Position numbers and translations under genes: made by a program
Assembly: GCF_000472705.1 (NCBI RefSeq)
Contig: NZ_AXAE01000005.1
Location: 1 to 64,000, forward strand
Length of the DNA stretch: 64,000 bases
Reading direction: 5' to 3'
Origin: Mesorhizobium erdmanii USDA 3471
GTDB lineage: Bacteria; Pseudomonadota; Alphaproteobacteria; Rhizobiales; Rhizobiaceae
Shown: positions 52,714 to 62,055 of the stretch, piece after piece
Layout: each line of letters starts with the position of its first letter
How positions within the stretch are numbered: the stretch's first letter is position 1
The notes under the pieces: generated by a model
Told to the model about the DNA's origin: nothing
Seen by the model: only the letters and a program-made list of their open reading frames with translations
Database searches by the model: none

Positions 52714-52750
52714 ACGAGGTGGCCGGATCAGTTCGGCCACCTCTTTCTCT
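52714..52750 (+). promoter_or_regulatory. Intercistronic hairpin after binding-protein gene
   Basis: GAGGTGGCCG (52714-52723) pairs with CGGCCACCTC (52732-52741) across 8 nt, followed by TTTCTCTT. The T-rich tail makes partial termination plausible. A GTG at 52719 lies inside the stem, which argues that the downstream gene starts at ATG 52767 instead. Confidence 0.7.
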
Positions 52751-52766
52751 TGAGCAATGGCAGCCG

Positions 52767-54890
52767 ATGTCCTTTCGCGAACGCCTCCAGTCCTGGCGCT
52801 ACAATCTCGTGCCCGACCATCTGGTCGGTGAAATCCTGACCAAACGCTGGACCGACAACGCCATTCCGTTCCTGGCGCTGGTGGTGACGTTGGCGACCTT
52901 CGGTTCGATCATTCCGGGCTTCTTCAAGCTGAACGCGCTGCAGGAATCGACCCGCCAGCTTGGCGAGTTCTCCATGGTCGTGACCGGCATGACGGTGGTC
53001 ATGCTGGGCGGCGGCATCGACCTCTCAGTGGGCTCGATCTTCGCGCTGTCGTGCTTCTCGGCCGTCTATGTCTTCTTCATCCTCGAACAGTCGATCTGGC
53101 TGGCGCTGGCCGCCTCGCTCGCCACTGGCCTCGTCTTCGGCGCCATAAACGGCTACCTCGTCGGCTACCTCAGGCTGCGTGCCTTCCTCACCACGCTGGT
53201 CACCTTCATTTTCGGCCGGGCGCTGTTCGACATCCTGGTCACCACCTATGCCGCCGACGTGCAGCTTTCCCAGGCCACGTCCGATGTGCTCGACTTCATC
53301 GGCGACAGTACCTTCTGGGGGCTCTCGGTCTCGGTGTGGCTGGCGATTATCCTCGCCATCGTCACCCATATCGCGCTGACGCGATCGCGGCCGGGATGGC
53401 ATGTTCTGGCGGTCGGCGGCTCCCGGCGCTCGGCCCACAATGCCGGCATCCGCGTACGCCGCACCGTGTTCATGACCTATGTCTTCTCCGGCTTCTGCGC
53501 CTCGATCGGCGGCTTCCTCATTGCCTGCCGGTTGAGCGGGGCCGGGCCGGGCACCGGCCTGAACCTGGAAATCATGGCGCTGACGGCGGCGGTGGTCGGC
53601 GGCGTCAGCCTCGGCGGTGGCCGCGGCTCGGTGATCAAGGGCCTGATGGGCGCCATCATCGTCTTGACCATGACCAACGGGCTGATCCGGCTGGGCTATG
53701 GCACCGGCACCAACCAGATGGTGCTGGGCATCATGCTGGCCGTGGCGGTGACGATCGACATCCGCTGGCTGAAGAACCGCCACAAGGTGCTCAACGAAGT
53801 CTATGTCGCGCCGGTCTATCTCAAGATGGGCGAGACACAGTCGGCGGTGCCGGGTTCCGGCACGCCTTACGAACTCGACAATCGATTGTCAGAGGCGGAC
53901 CATATCGGGCTTGGCGAACTGGAAGGACCGGAAGACGTCATTCTCGATCGCGACGACAATCTCTATTGCGGCACTCGCCATGGCGAGATCGTCCGCTTTT
54001 TCGCGCCGGACTATGTCAGGTCGGAAGTGTTTGCCCATATCGGCGGTTTTCCGCTTGGGCTCGCCTTCGACAAGACAGGCAATCTGATCAGCTGCGTCGG
54101 CGCCATGGGCCTCTATTCCGTCTCGCCGCAGCGCGAGGTGAAACGGCTTTCGGCCGAGACGTCGCGCTCATGGACCTCGATCGTCGACGATGCGCGGCTG
54201 CGTGATCCCAACGACTGCGACATCGCGCCTGACGGCCGCATTTATTTCACCGACTCGACCAAGCGTTACGACGCTCATGACTGGGCGCTGGATTCCATCG
54301 AGAACCGCGCCACCGGCCGACTGCTGGTCTACGACCCGAAGGACGGTTCGACGAAGACGCTGCTCGACGGCTACCGCTACACCAATGGTGTCTGCATGGC
54401 GCATGACGGCAAGTCGCTGTTCTTCGCCGAAAGCTGGGCCTGCCGCGTGCATCGCTACTGGCTGGAAGGGCCGAAGGCCGGCACCGCCGAATGCGTCATC
54501 CGCGACATGCCGGGCTATCCTGACAACATAAACCGGGCGTCGGACGGCAATTACTGGATGGCGTGGCTGGGCATGCGCACGCCAAGTTTCGATCTGTCGC
54601 TGCGCCACCCCGACATGCGCAAGCGCATGACGCGCCGCCTGCCGCAAGACGAGTGGCTGTTCCCCAACATCAACACCGGCGGCGTGGTGAAATTCAACGA
54701 GAAGGGCGGCATCGTCGAGGCTATGGGCGATCTCTCCGGCGGCGCGCACCCGATGGTCACCTCGATGCGCGAGCACAAGGGTTTTCTGTTCGTCGGCGGC
54801 ATCCTCAACAACCGCATCGGCCGTTACAGGATTTCTGGCGCCGACCCGAACTGGACGAGCCCGGCTTCCTACTGGGGAGCGACCCCATGA
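52767..54890 (+). CDS. Fusion: ribose-type ABC permease + SMP-30-like beta-propeller
   Basis: A 707-aa two-part protein in one uninterrupted frame. Residues 1 to about 340 are an RbsC-type permease (TGMTVVMLGGGIDLSVGSIF, INGYLVGYLRLRAFLTTLV, VGGVSLGGGRGSVIKGLMG). After a short linker, residues about 380-700 form an SMP-30/strictosidine-synthase-like propeller (GLGELEGPEDVILDRDDNLY, RDPNDCDIAPDGRIYFTDST, RYTNGVCMAHDGKSLFFAE, GYPDNINRASDGNYWMAWLG). Propellers of this family hydrolyse lactones or related esters. The hinge follows the last helix, so the propeller probably sits in the cytoplasm, at the exit of the channel. A shorter propeller gene overlaps its stop. Confidence 0.88.
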   Translation: MSFRERLQSWRYNLVPDHLVGEILTKRWTDNAIPFLALVVTLATFGSIIPGFFKLNALQESTRQLGEFSMVVTGMTVVMLGGGIDLSVGSIFALSCFSAVYVFFILEQSIWLALAASLATGLVFGAINGYLVGYLRLRAFLTTLVTFIFGRALFDILVTTYAADVQLSQATSDVLDFIGDSTFWGLSVSVWLAIILAIVTHIALTRSRPGWHVLAVGGSRRSAHNAGIRVRRTVFMTYVFSGFCASIGGFLIACRLSGAGPGTGLNLEIMALTAAVVGGVSLGGGRGSVIKGLMGAIIVLTMTNGLIRLGYGTGTNQMVLGIMLAVAVTIDIRWLKNRHKVLNEVYVAPVYLKMGETQSAVPGSGTPYELDNRLSEADHIGLGELEGPEDVILDRDDNLYCGTRHGEIVRFFAPDYVRSEVFAHIGGFPLGLAFDKTGNLISCVGAMGLYSVSPQREVKRLSAETSRSWTSIVDDARLRDPNDCDIAPDGRIYFTDSTKRYDAHDWALDSIENRATGRLLVYDPKDGSTKTLLDGYRYTNGVCMAHDGKSLFFAESWACRVHRYWLEGPKAGTAECVIRDMPGYPDNINRASDGNYWMAWLGMRTPSFDLSLRHPDMRKRMTRRLPQDEWLFPNINTGGVVKFNEKGGIVEAMGDLSGGAHPMVTSMREHKGFLFVGGILNNRIGRYRISGADPNWTSPASYWGATP

Positions 54891-55942
54891 TCCTCGATCC
54901 GATCCTGGACATGTTTCGCGGCAAGGCCGTCACCATCCCGCCGCTCGACGGTGCCTTCCGGCCCAACACGCGGCTGGATGAGGCACCAGCTTTCGCAGAG
55001 TTGAGCGAGCCGGACAATCTGCTAGTCCGCGATGGCCGGCTGCTTGCCGCCAGTGGCAACGCCATTTATTCGATCGCCGCCGGAGCCGAGCCCAAGGTGG
55101 TCGAGACCTTTGCCTCGCCCATCACGGCGCAGGCGCTGTCGCCGTCGGGTGAATTGACGGTCGGACTTGAAAGCGGCAAGCTGCTGGTTGCCGGCAAGGA
55201 GGTTTCGCTACCGGCTGGTGTCAGCTGCATCACCGCGCTTGCCTATGCCGGGGACGGCACGCTGTGGCTGGCCAACGGCTCGGCCGAGCATGCGCCGTCG
55301 CAATGGGCCGTCGATCTGATGAAGAAGGGCGCATCCGGTTCGCTTTGGAGACGGGACGCGACGGGCGGCGAGTTCCGTAAGGTGGCCGGCGACATTGCCT
55401 TTCCCTATGGGCTCCATCCTCTCGGCGGGGACGTACTGGTCAGCGAGAGCTGGCGTCATCAGCTCGTCCGTTTCGACGGTGTGACAGGCAATCGGACCAC
55501 AGTGCTGACGCACCTGCCCGGCTATCCGGCGCGGCTTTCGCCGTCTGGCGATGGCGGGGCATGGTTGAGCCTGTTCGCGCCGCGCAACCGACTGATCGAA
55601 TTCGTGTTGCAGGAAACGCACTACCGCCAGGACATGATCGACCAGGTGCCGCCGGCTTACTGGATCGCGCCGGCGCTGGCTTCCAGCCGCAGCTTCCTCG
55701 AACCGCTGCAATGTGGCGCTATCCGCACCATGGGCATTCACAAGCCGTGGTCGCCGAGCCGCTCCTACGGGCTGGTGGTCAGGCTGGACCAGAATCTGCA
55801 GCCGCAATTCAGCCTGCACAGCCGCGCTAACGGCACACGCCACGGCATCTGCAGCGTGGCCGAGAACGAAGGTCGCCTGTTCATCGCCTCCAGGGGCGGC
55901 GACTGCGTGCTCGCCATCGACATCGCTTCGGGAGGTTTCTGA
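54887..55942 (+). CDS. Second SMP-30-like beta-propeller protein
   Basis: A 351-aa protein starting at ATG 54887 inside the fusion gene stop. It has a propeller pattern of repeated strands (AQALSPSGELTVGLESGKL, VSCITALAYAGDGTLWLANG, FPYGLHPLGGDVLVSESWR, GYPARLSPSGDGGAWLSL). There is no signal peptide, so it is probably cytoplasmic, like the fused propeller. The two may be paralogues acting on the same imported compound. Metal-site residues cannot be assigned with certainty. Confidence 0.75.
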   Translation: MILDPILDMFRGKAVTIPPLDGAFRPNTRLDEAPAFAELSEPDNLLVRDGRLLAASGNAIYSIAAGAEPKVVETFASPITAQALSPSGELTVGLESGKLLVAGKEVSLPAGVSCITALAYAGDGTLWLANGSAEHAPSQWAVDLMKKGASGSLWRRDATGGEFRKVAGDIAFPYGLHPLGGDVLVSESWRHQLVRFDGVTGNRTTVLTHLPGYPARLSPSGDGGAWLSLFAPRNRLIEFVLQETHYRQDMIDQVPPAYWIAPALASSRSFLEPLQCGAIRTMGIHKPWSPSRSYGLVVRLDQNLQPQFSLHSRANGTRHGICSVAENEGRLFIASRGGDCVLAIDIASGGF

Positions 55943-57438
55943 TGGAGCCGATCGTTCGCCTGGAAAATGTCACGAAGACCTATCGTGGCGTGCCCGCGGT
56001 CAAGAACGTCACCTTTGAACTGCGCAAGGGCGAAATCCACGCGCTGCTCGGCGAGAACGGCGCCGGGAAATCGACGCTGACCAAGATCATCGCCGGCGTT
56101 GTCGATGCGACTTCGGGCAAGATGTTCCACAAGGGACAGGAGATCGCTTACGCTTCGCCGCATGCCGCATTGGAAGCCGGAATTGCCATGGTGTTCCAGG
56201 AGACCAGCCTGGTGCCGTCGATGACCGTGGCGCAGAACCTTTATCTCGGTACTGAAAAATTCCTCAACCGTCTGCGCGGCACGTATATTTCAGCACAGCA
56301 ATTCCTGCAGTCGCTGAATTTCCCGGTCGATCCGAACGCCATGGTGGCGACGCTGGGTGCGGCCAAGCGGCAGATGGTCGAGATCGCGCGCGCGGTGCAC
56401 CACAATGCCGAGATCATCATCTTCGATGAACCGACGGCGACGTTGACGCCGGAAGAAAAGCGCCACTTCTTCGCGCTGATCCGGAGGCTGAAGGCGATCG
56501 GCGTCTCCATCGTCTTCATCAGCCATGCGTTGGAAGAGGCGCTTGCCATCGCCGACCGCATCACCATCCTGCGCGACGGTGAACTGGTCATTACCGATGA
56601 CACGTCGGCCTTCGACCGAGACAGAATTGTCGCCGCCATGGTCGGGCGCACGCTGTCGGGCCAGATCTACGGCCAGCGCGACGAGGCGAAACTGCGCAAG
56701 GCGGGCAAGAAGGTGCTGTCTGTGCAGGACATTTCGATGAGCAATGTCGTGCGCAATAATTCGTTCTCGATCTTCGAGGGCCAGATCACCGGCGTGTTCG
56801 GGCTGATCGGCTCGGGCCGCACCGAAACGTTCAAGATCGTGTCGGGCATCTACAAGCGCGACTTTTTGCGCGGCGGGGCGATCGAACTGGACGACAAACC
56901 GGTTCGCTATCTCGTGCCGAGCGAAGCGGTGGCCGACGGGATCGTCTATGTCACCGAGGACCGCAAGAGCGAAGGCATCTTCGAGACGATGGGTATTGCC
57001 GAAAACCTGTTCGGCGGGCTGTTGGCGGCCGGCCGCGAAAAGGCCTGGGTGATCAACCAGCAGGAGATGCGGCAGCTCTCGGCCGAATGGACGAAGACGC
57101 TCAACATCAAGGCGATCAACGACAATGCCCGCGTGGTCGAGCTCTCCGGCGGCAACCAGCAGAAGGTGGTGATCGGCAAGGGGCTGGTGCAGCAGCCACG
57201 CATCGTCATCTTCGACGAGCCGACGCGCGGCGTCGATGTCGGCGCCATCGCCGAAATCCACCAGATCATCAACCGACTCGCCGATGAAGGTCTCGCCGTC
57301 GTCGTCATTTCGTCCTACCTGCCGGAGATCATGAACCTGTCGGACCGGATTCTGGTGTGTCGCCAGGGCCGCATCGTCGAGGAGTTTTCGCCGGCGGAGG
57401 CCACGGAGGAGAAGATCATGTACGCGGCGGTGCATTAG
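55942..57438 (+). CDS. Ribose-type ABC ATPase, tandem domains
   Basis: A 498-aa RbsA/MglA-type ATPase with two domains. Domain 1 has Walker A (LLGENGAGKSTLTKI) and Walker B (IIIFDEPTATLTPEE), but its signature is altered (TLGAAKRQMVEIAR). Domain 2 has the usual degenerate Walker A of this family (GLIGSGRTETFK) and intact LSGGNQQKVVIGKGL and FDEPTRGVDVGA. It powers the two permeases upstream. The first codon shares one base with the propeller stop. Its own stop is inside a large palindrome. Confidence 0.88.
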   Translation: MEPIVRLENVTKTYRGVPAVKNVTFELRKGEIHALLGENGAGKSTLTKIIAGVVDATSGKMFHKGQEIAYASPHAALEAGIAMVFQETSLVPSMTVAQNLYLGTEKFLNRLRGTYISAQQFLQSLNFPVDPNAMVATLGAAKRQMVEIARAVHHNAEIIIFDEPTATLTPEEKRHFFALIRRLKAIGVSIVFISHALEEALAIADRITILRDGELVITDDTSAFDRDRIVAAMVGRTLSGQIYGQRDEAKLRKAGKKVLSVQDISMSNVVRNNSFSIFEGQITGVFGLIGSGRTETFKIVSGIYKRDFLRGGAIELDDKPVRYLVPSEAVADGIVYVTEDRKSEGIFETMGIAENLFGGLLAAGREKAWVINQQEMRQLSAEWTKTLNIKAINDNARVVELSGGNQQKVVIGKGLVQQPRIVIFDEPTRGVDVGAIAEIHQIINRLADEGLAVVVISSYLPEIMNLSDRILVCRQGRIVEEFSPAEATEEKIMYAAVH

Positions 57439-57557
57439 ATTCAGGTGAGGCCGGCCTGCAAACGACGGCTTCCTGCGCTCCGGTGCTCACGTACTGTAAG
57501 TACGCTCCGCTCCGGTTCTCGGAACCCGCCGTTTTCGACTCGGCCTGACCTGAATCT
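57437..57557. repeat. Large imperfect palindrome overlapping a stop codon
   Basis: AGATTCAGGTGAGGCC (57437-57452) and GGCCTGACCTGAATCT (57542-57557) are outer arms with one mismatch. Nested inside are AAACGACGGC with GCCGTTTT, and a core CGTACTGTAAGTACG. The outer arm includes the last two bases of the ATPase stop codon (TAG 57436-57438). This type of sequence, with GCTCCGGTGCTCACGTAC, recurs between genes in rhizobia. It probably ends or protects the operon mRNA. Confidence 0.75.
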
Positions 57558-57657
57558 CCACGCCGGCGCTGGAAAAGTGAATCGGGCGAGTGGATTGGCC
57601 GCGATTGCTCAAGACCTGATTCAATTCACAGGAAGATCGAAACGGAAGGACCACACC

Positions 57658-58065
57658 ATGGCCACGACCAAACTCCTCAGCGATGCCGAGGTCGAAAAAA
57701 TCCCGGCGGCGAAGGCGGTGTTCGACGACATCAGGGCGACGCGCAAATCCGACTTCGTCAACAATTTCTGGCGCGGGCTGGCCAATGATCCAGTGTCGCT
57801 GAAACGGGTGTGGGAACAGCTCAAGGCGGTGATGGTGGCCGACAGCGCCATCGATCCGCTGACCAAGGAAATGATCTACATCGCCGTCTCGACCGCCAAT
57901 GGCTGTTCCTACTGCGTCCATTCGCACACGGCGGCGGCGCGCGCCAAGGGCATGACTGACGCGCAGCATGGCGAGCTGGTCTCGATCATCGGGCTGGCCG
58001 GCCAGACCAATCATCTGGTGACGGCGATGCAGATCCCGGTCGATCCGCAGTTCGAGGTGAAGTGA
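57658..58065 (+). CDS. Carboxymuconolactone decarboxylase/AhpD-family protein
   Basis: A 135-aa helical protein with the AhpD-like CxxC-His signature NGCSYCVHSHTAAARAKGM preceded by LTKEMIYIAVSTA. Members act as alkylhydroperoxidases or decarboxylases. CSYC gives the two redox Cys and the following His is the proton relay. ATG 57658 is preceded by GGAAGGA. It stands alone after the palindrome. Confidence 0.88.
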   Translation: MATTKLLSDAEVEKIPAAKAVFDDIRATRKSDFVNNFWRGLANDPVSLKRVWEQLKAVMVADSAIDPLTKEMIYIAVSTANGCSYCVHSHTAAARAKGMTDAQHGELVSIIGLAGQTNHLVTAMQIPVDPQFEVK

Positions 58066-58284
58066 GCTGTCCTTCTGCCTGACGTCACAGGATTATAGTA
58101 AGTATCTGAAATGTTTTAGATTTCTACGCTGCGTCGGGCGTCTATGACGTTCTTTGGCGGGCCTGTATCCGCAATTGCATGGGTTTATCCCCGCCGCTGT
58201 TAAGGAAGTGACATGGAACGGCACTAAGGAAGCCCGCATGCGATGCCGCTCGCCTGGGGGCCCGGCTCGCATGGTGGAGCCGGC

Positions 58285-59121
58285 ATGAAAATCGTTCAGA
58301 TCACAGATACCCACTTCAGCCCGACCAAGCCGCACTTCAACGGCAATTGGCAGCCGCTCGCCGCCTGGATCGAACAGAGCGGCGCCGACCTTGTCATTCA
58401 CACCGGTGATCTCAGCGTCGACGGCGCCGACAAGGATGACGACATCGCCTTCTGCATGGATCTGATGCGCGAAATCTCCAAGCCGATGCTGCTGGTGCCC
58501 GGCAATCACGATGTCGGCCATCTGCCGGGTTCGCTGCAGCCGGTCAATGCCGGCCGTCTCGAGCGCTGGCGCCGGCTGGTCGGTCCCGATTACTGGATGG
58601 AGGACACTGGCACCTGGCGCCTCATCGGGCTCGACAGCCTGCTGATGGGTTTCGATGACGCCGAGGAGCACACCCAGTTCGAATGGCTGCAAGCGGCGCT
58701 GGAAGGCCGCGGCGCCCGGCGCGTCGCGCTCTTTGCCCACAAGCCGCTCTTCATCGACGAGCCCGGCGAGGGCGACACGGGATATTGGAGCGTCAGGCCG
58801 GCGCAGCGGCAGCGTCTTTATGAACTGATCGGCGCCCACGACGTCGCGCTGTTTGCCAGCGGCCACCTGCACCGAGCCTGGCAAGGCCATTACGAAGACA
58901 CGTCGCTGGTATGGGGTCCGTCGGCGGCCTTCGTGGTCGGCGACATGGAGCGCGAGATGCCGGGCGAGCGCCTGCTTGGCGCCGTCATCCATGAATTCGG
59001 CGACGCGGTTGCAAGCGAGATTGTCGCCATACCCGGCATGACCGTCCATGTCCTCGATGACGTAGTCGAGGACGTCTACCCGCACGAGGCACACAAGGTG
59101 CGCAGGAAGGTTGCGTCATGA
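58285..59121 (+). CDS. Metallophosphoesterase (GpdQ/CpdA-like phosphodiesterase)
   Basis: A 278-aa cyclic-nucleotide/glycerophosphodiester phosphodiesterase of the Icc/GpdQ class. The metal motifs are ITDTHFSP (Asp, His), HTGDLSVDGAD (Asp), VPGNHDVGH (Asn, His), FAHKPLF (His) and ASGHLHRAW (His-x-His). ATG 58285 follows GGTGGAG. The gene overlaps a Ugp-type importer by 4 nt, so hydrolysis of an imported glycerophosphodiester is the likeliest role. Confidence 0.85.
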   Translation: MKIVQITDTHFSPTKPHFNGNWQPLAAWIEQSGADLVIHTGDLSVDGADKDDDIAFCMDLMREISKPMLLVPGNHDVGHLPGSLQPVNAGRLERWRRLVGPDYWMEDTGTWRLIGLDSLLMGFDDAEEHTQFEWLQAALEGRGARRVALFAHKPLFIDEPGEGDTGYWSVRPAQRQRLYELIGAHDVALFASGHLHRAWQGHYEDTSLVWGPSAAFVVGDMEREMPGERLLGAVIHEFGDAVASEIVAIPGMTVHVLDDVVEDVYPHEAHKVRRKVAS

Positions 59122-60275
59122 GCGCACTGTCACTGCGGGACCTGAACAAGTCCTTTGGCGGCAATGTTGTCCTGAACGGCATCAGCCTCGATGTCGAGCA
59201 GGACGAATTCATTGCACTCGTCGGCCCTTCCGGCTGCGGCAAGAGCACCTTGCTGCGCGTCCTGGCGGGGCTCGACCATGCCGACAGCGGTGACATCTTC
59301 GTCGGCGGCAGGGACATGTCGCCGGTTGCCGCGGCTGACCGCAACATCGCCATGGTCTTCCAGTCCTACGCACTCTACCCGCATTTGACGGCCGGCCAGA
59401 ACATTGCCGTGCCGCTTGCCATGAAACGGCTGAGCCACTCGCAGCGGCTGCCGCTGGTTGGTTCCCTGCTGCCCGGCCAGAGGGAAATCCGCACCGGCAT
59501 AGCGCGCGACGTTCGCGAGATGGCGGCGTTGCTCAAGATCGACCATCTGCTCGACCGCAAGCCGGGGCAGATGTCGGGCGGCCAGCGGCAGCGCGTGGCG
59601 CTGGCGCGCGCCATGGTGCGGCAGCCCTCGATCTTCCTGATGGACGAGCCGCTCTCCAATCTCGATGCCAATCTGCGCGTCCATGCGCGCGGCGAGATCG
59701 TCGAGCTGCATCGGCGCGCGGGCGTGCCGACGCTCTATGTGACGCACGACCAGGCCGAGGCGCTTTCGATGGCCGATCGCGTGGCGGTGATGATCGGCGG
59801 CAATCTGCTGCAGCTCGCCCCGCCCGATGTGATCTACAACGATCCCGCCCATATCGAGGTCGCGCGCTTCGTCGGCCAGCCGCGGATCAACATCCTCCAG
59901 GCGCAGGCCGAAAACGGTCGTGTCGGGTTCGAGGGCATCCGCCTGGCCTTGCTGGAGAAGGTGGCAAGCGGCCCCGTCAGCCTCGGCATCCGGCCTGAAT
60001 TCGTCAAACTGTCCCCCAGCGGGCGTAGCGGCCTTGCCGGTCGGATCGAGCGCCTCGAATTCCTCGGCTCGGAAGTCATCGCCCATTGCCGGCTCGACGC
60101 CTCTGGCGAGATCGTCATTGCCAAGCTGGCGCCGCACGAGGCGAGGGACCTGATCGCCGGAATGCCGGTGGGCGTGCTTCTGCCCGCCGAACAGGCGATG
60201 ATCTTCGCGCCGGAGGGACGGCGGCTGCGCATCGCGGATGTGGCGGGCGCACGGCAGGAGCCGGCCTATGTCTAG
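59118..60275 (+). CDS. ABC ATPase, UgpC/MalK type
   Basis: A 385-aa ATPase with Walker A (LVGPSGCGKSTLL), signature (MSGGQRQRVALAR), Walker B (IFLMDEPLSNLD) and H-loop (LYVTHDQAEAL), all intact. An insertion of about 20 residues (LSHSQRLPLVGSLLPGQREI) lies in the helical domain. The C-terminal TOBE region carries IRPEFVKLSPSG. It is first of the transporter genes and overlaps the phosphodiesterase gene (ATGA) and the permease gene (8 nt). Confidence 0.88.
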   Translation: MSALSLRDLNKSFGGNVVLNGISLDVEQDEFIALVGPSGCGKSTLLRVLAGLDHADSGDIFVGGRDMSPVAAADRNIAMVFQSYALYPHLTAGQNIAVPLAMKRLSHSQRLPLVGSLLPGQREIRTGIARDVREMAALLKIDHLLDRKPGQMSGGQRQRVALARAMVRQPSIFLMDEPLSNLDANLRVHARGEIVELHRRAGVPTLYVTHDQAEALSMADRVAVMIGGNLLQLAPPDVIYNDPAHIEVARFVGQPRINILQAQAENGRVGFEGIRLALLEKVASGPVSLGIRPEFVKLSPSGRSGLAGRIERLEFLGSEVIAHCRLDASGEIVIAKLAPHEARDLIAGMPVGVLLPAEQAMIFAPEGRRLRIADVAGARQEPAYV

Positions 60276-61191
60276 CGTCTCGCTGGCGGGCAATATCCCG
60301 AGCGCCGCGACACTTCAGGCGCGTAGCGAAGACCGGACCGCCTGGCTGCTGGCGGCGCCGGCCGTCGTGCTGTTGCTGCTGTTCGTGTTGTTGCCGGTGG
60401 CGGCCGTCATCTTTCTCGGCTTCACCGATTTCGAACTCGGCTACGGCAAGTTTCGCTTCGTCGGGTTCGAGAATTACGCGCATCTCATTTCCGACCGCAC
60501 CTTCCGCCGCTCGTTGTGGAACACGTCGGTCTATACGGCGATCGTCGCGCCGGTCTCGATCGTTCTTGGCCTGGGCGTTGCCCTGCTCATCGAAGGCGAG
60601 GGGCGGGCGCGCGGCTTTTTTCGCACCGTCTATTTCCTGCCCGTCGCCTCGCTGATCGTCGCCATGGCGACGGTCTGGCAATACATCTTCCACCCGACGA
60701 TCGGGCCGCTCAATGCGCTGCTTTCGCTCGTTGGCATTCCCGGCCCGAACTGGCTCGGCGCTTCGAATACCGTGCTTTACAGCCTTTCGATCATCGGCAT
60801 CTGGCAGTCGGTCGGCTTCAACATGGTGCTGTTCCTGGCCGGCCTGACGGCGATACCCCGCGAGCTCTATGCCGCCGCTCATGTCGACGGCGCGAAATCG
60901 GCGCTCGACCGGTTTTTCCTAGTCACCTGGCCGATGCTCGGGCCGACGACGCTGTTCGTCGTCACCATCAGCATCACCAACGCGGTGAAGGTCTTCGAGA
61001 CGGTGAAGATGCTGACCGACGGCGGCCCCAACAAGGCCTCCGAAGTGCTGCTTTTCACGATCTACCAGGAGGGCTTCGTCTATCTGCGCGTCGGCTACGC
61101 CTCGGCGATGACGGTCGTCTTCCTGGCGATCCTGGTGGTGCTGATGCTGCTGCAATACCGCGTTCTCGACCGGCGGGTGCACTACACATGA
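60268..61191 (+). CDS. ABC permease, UgpA type
   Basis: A 307-aa permease with six helices; the EAA loop is RELYAAAHVDGAKSALDRFF and MLTDGGPNKASEVLLFTIYQ is the UgpA/MalF marker. ATG 60268 lies inside the ATPase 3' end, as expected for coupled translation. It pairs with the UgpE-type permease that starts inside its stop codon. Confidence 0.88.
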   Translation: MSSVSLAGNIPSAATLQARSEDRTAWLLAAPAVVLLLLFVLLPVAAVIFLGFTDFELGYGKFRFVGFENYAHLISDRTFRRSLWNTSVYTAIVAPVSIVLGLGVALLIEGEGRARGFFRTVYFLPVASLIVAMATVWQYIFHPTIGPLNALLSLVGIPGPNWLGASNTVLYSLSIIGIWQSVGFNMVLFLAGLTAIPRELYAAAHVDGAKSALDRFFLVTWPMLGPTTLFVVTISITNAVKVFETVKMLTDGGPNKASEVLLFTIYQEGFVYLRVGYASAMTVVFLAILVVLMLLQYRVLDRRVHYT

Positions 61192-62018
61192 CGAGCATCC
61201 CGGCCGGCCGCATCATCCGCTTCGCGCTGCTTTCGCTTGGAGCGCTGATGATCCTTGCGCCCTACATCTTTATGATCTCGACGGCGGGCAAGACGCAGAG
61301 CGACATCTTCACCTCTTCGCTGGCGCTCATCCCGCAACATTTCTATTTCGCCGAGAATTTCGCCAAGGCGCTCGCCAAGGTGCCGATGGCGACGCTGCTG
61401 TGGAACGGCGTCGTCGTCTGCGGCCTGATCTTCTTCTTCCAGGTCGTGGTCGCGATCCCTTGCGCCTATGCGATGGCCAAGCTGAAGTTCCGCGCGGCGC
61501 GGTTGATTATGGTGCTGGTCATGCTCGGCCTGCTGGTGCCGATCCATGCCACCGCGCTGCCGCTTTATGTCGCCTTCGACCGGATGTCGCTCTTGAACAG
61601 CTACACCTCGCTGGTGGCGCCGTTCACCATATCGGTGTTCGCGATCTTCATGTTCCTGCAGTTCTTCCGCGCCATGCCCGACGACCTTCTGCACGCCGCG
61701 CGGCTCGACGGCATGTCCGAGCTCGGCATCATCGCCCGCGTCATCGTGCCCAATGCGTGGCCGGCGGTCACCGCCTTCGCGATCTTTTCCGTCGTCGCGC
61801 ATTGGAACGACCTCTACTGGCCGCTCATCGTCGTCAGCAAGCAGGCCTACGCCACGCCGCCGCTCGGCCTGATGTATTTCCGCGCCGCCGAGGCCGGTGA
61901 CGACTACGGCGCGCTGATGGCAGCCACGCTGATAATCACCCTTCCTCTCGTCGCCGCTTTCCTGCTCGCGCAGAAGCGCTTCGTCGAGGGCATCACCATG
62001 ACCGGTCTCAAAGGCTGA
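61188..62018 (+). CDS. ABC permease, UgpE type
   Basis: A 276-aa permease. MISTAGKTQSDIFTSSL, VPIHATALPLYVAFDRMSLL, the EAA loop LLHAARLDGMSELGIIARVI and the C-terminal RFVEGITMTGLKG are the usual MalG/UgpE elements. It overlaps the UgpA-type gene by 4 nt. The binding-protein gene follows after 37 nt. Confidence 0.88.
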   Translation: MTSIPAGRIIRFALLSLGALMILAPYIFMISTAGKTQSDIFTSSLALIPQHFYFAENFAKALAKVPMATLLWNGVVVCGLIFFFQVVVAIPCAYAMAKLKFRAARLIMVLVMLGLLVPIHATALPLYVAFDRMSLLNSYTSLVAPFTISVFAIFMFLQFFRAMPDDLLHAARLDGMSELGIIARVIVPNAWPAVTAFAIFSVVAHWNDLYWPLIVVSKQAYATPPLGLMYFRAAEAGDDYGALMAATLIITLPLVAAFLLAQKRFVEGITMTGLKG

Positions 62019-62055
62019 CCGGTCAAGACCGACTGGCCAACAAGGAGCACGAACG

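Noticed and set aside
52719..52766. Earlier GTG start for the permease-propeller fusion
   Set aside because: The codon lies inside a 10-bp hairpin; ATG 52767 is more likely.
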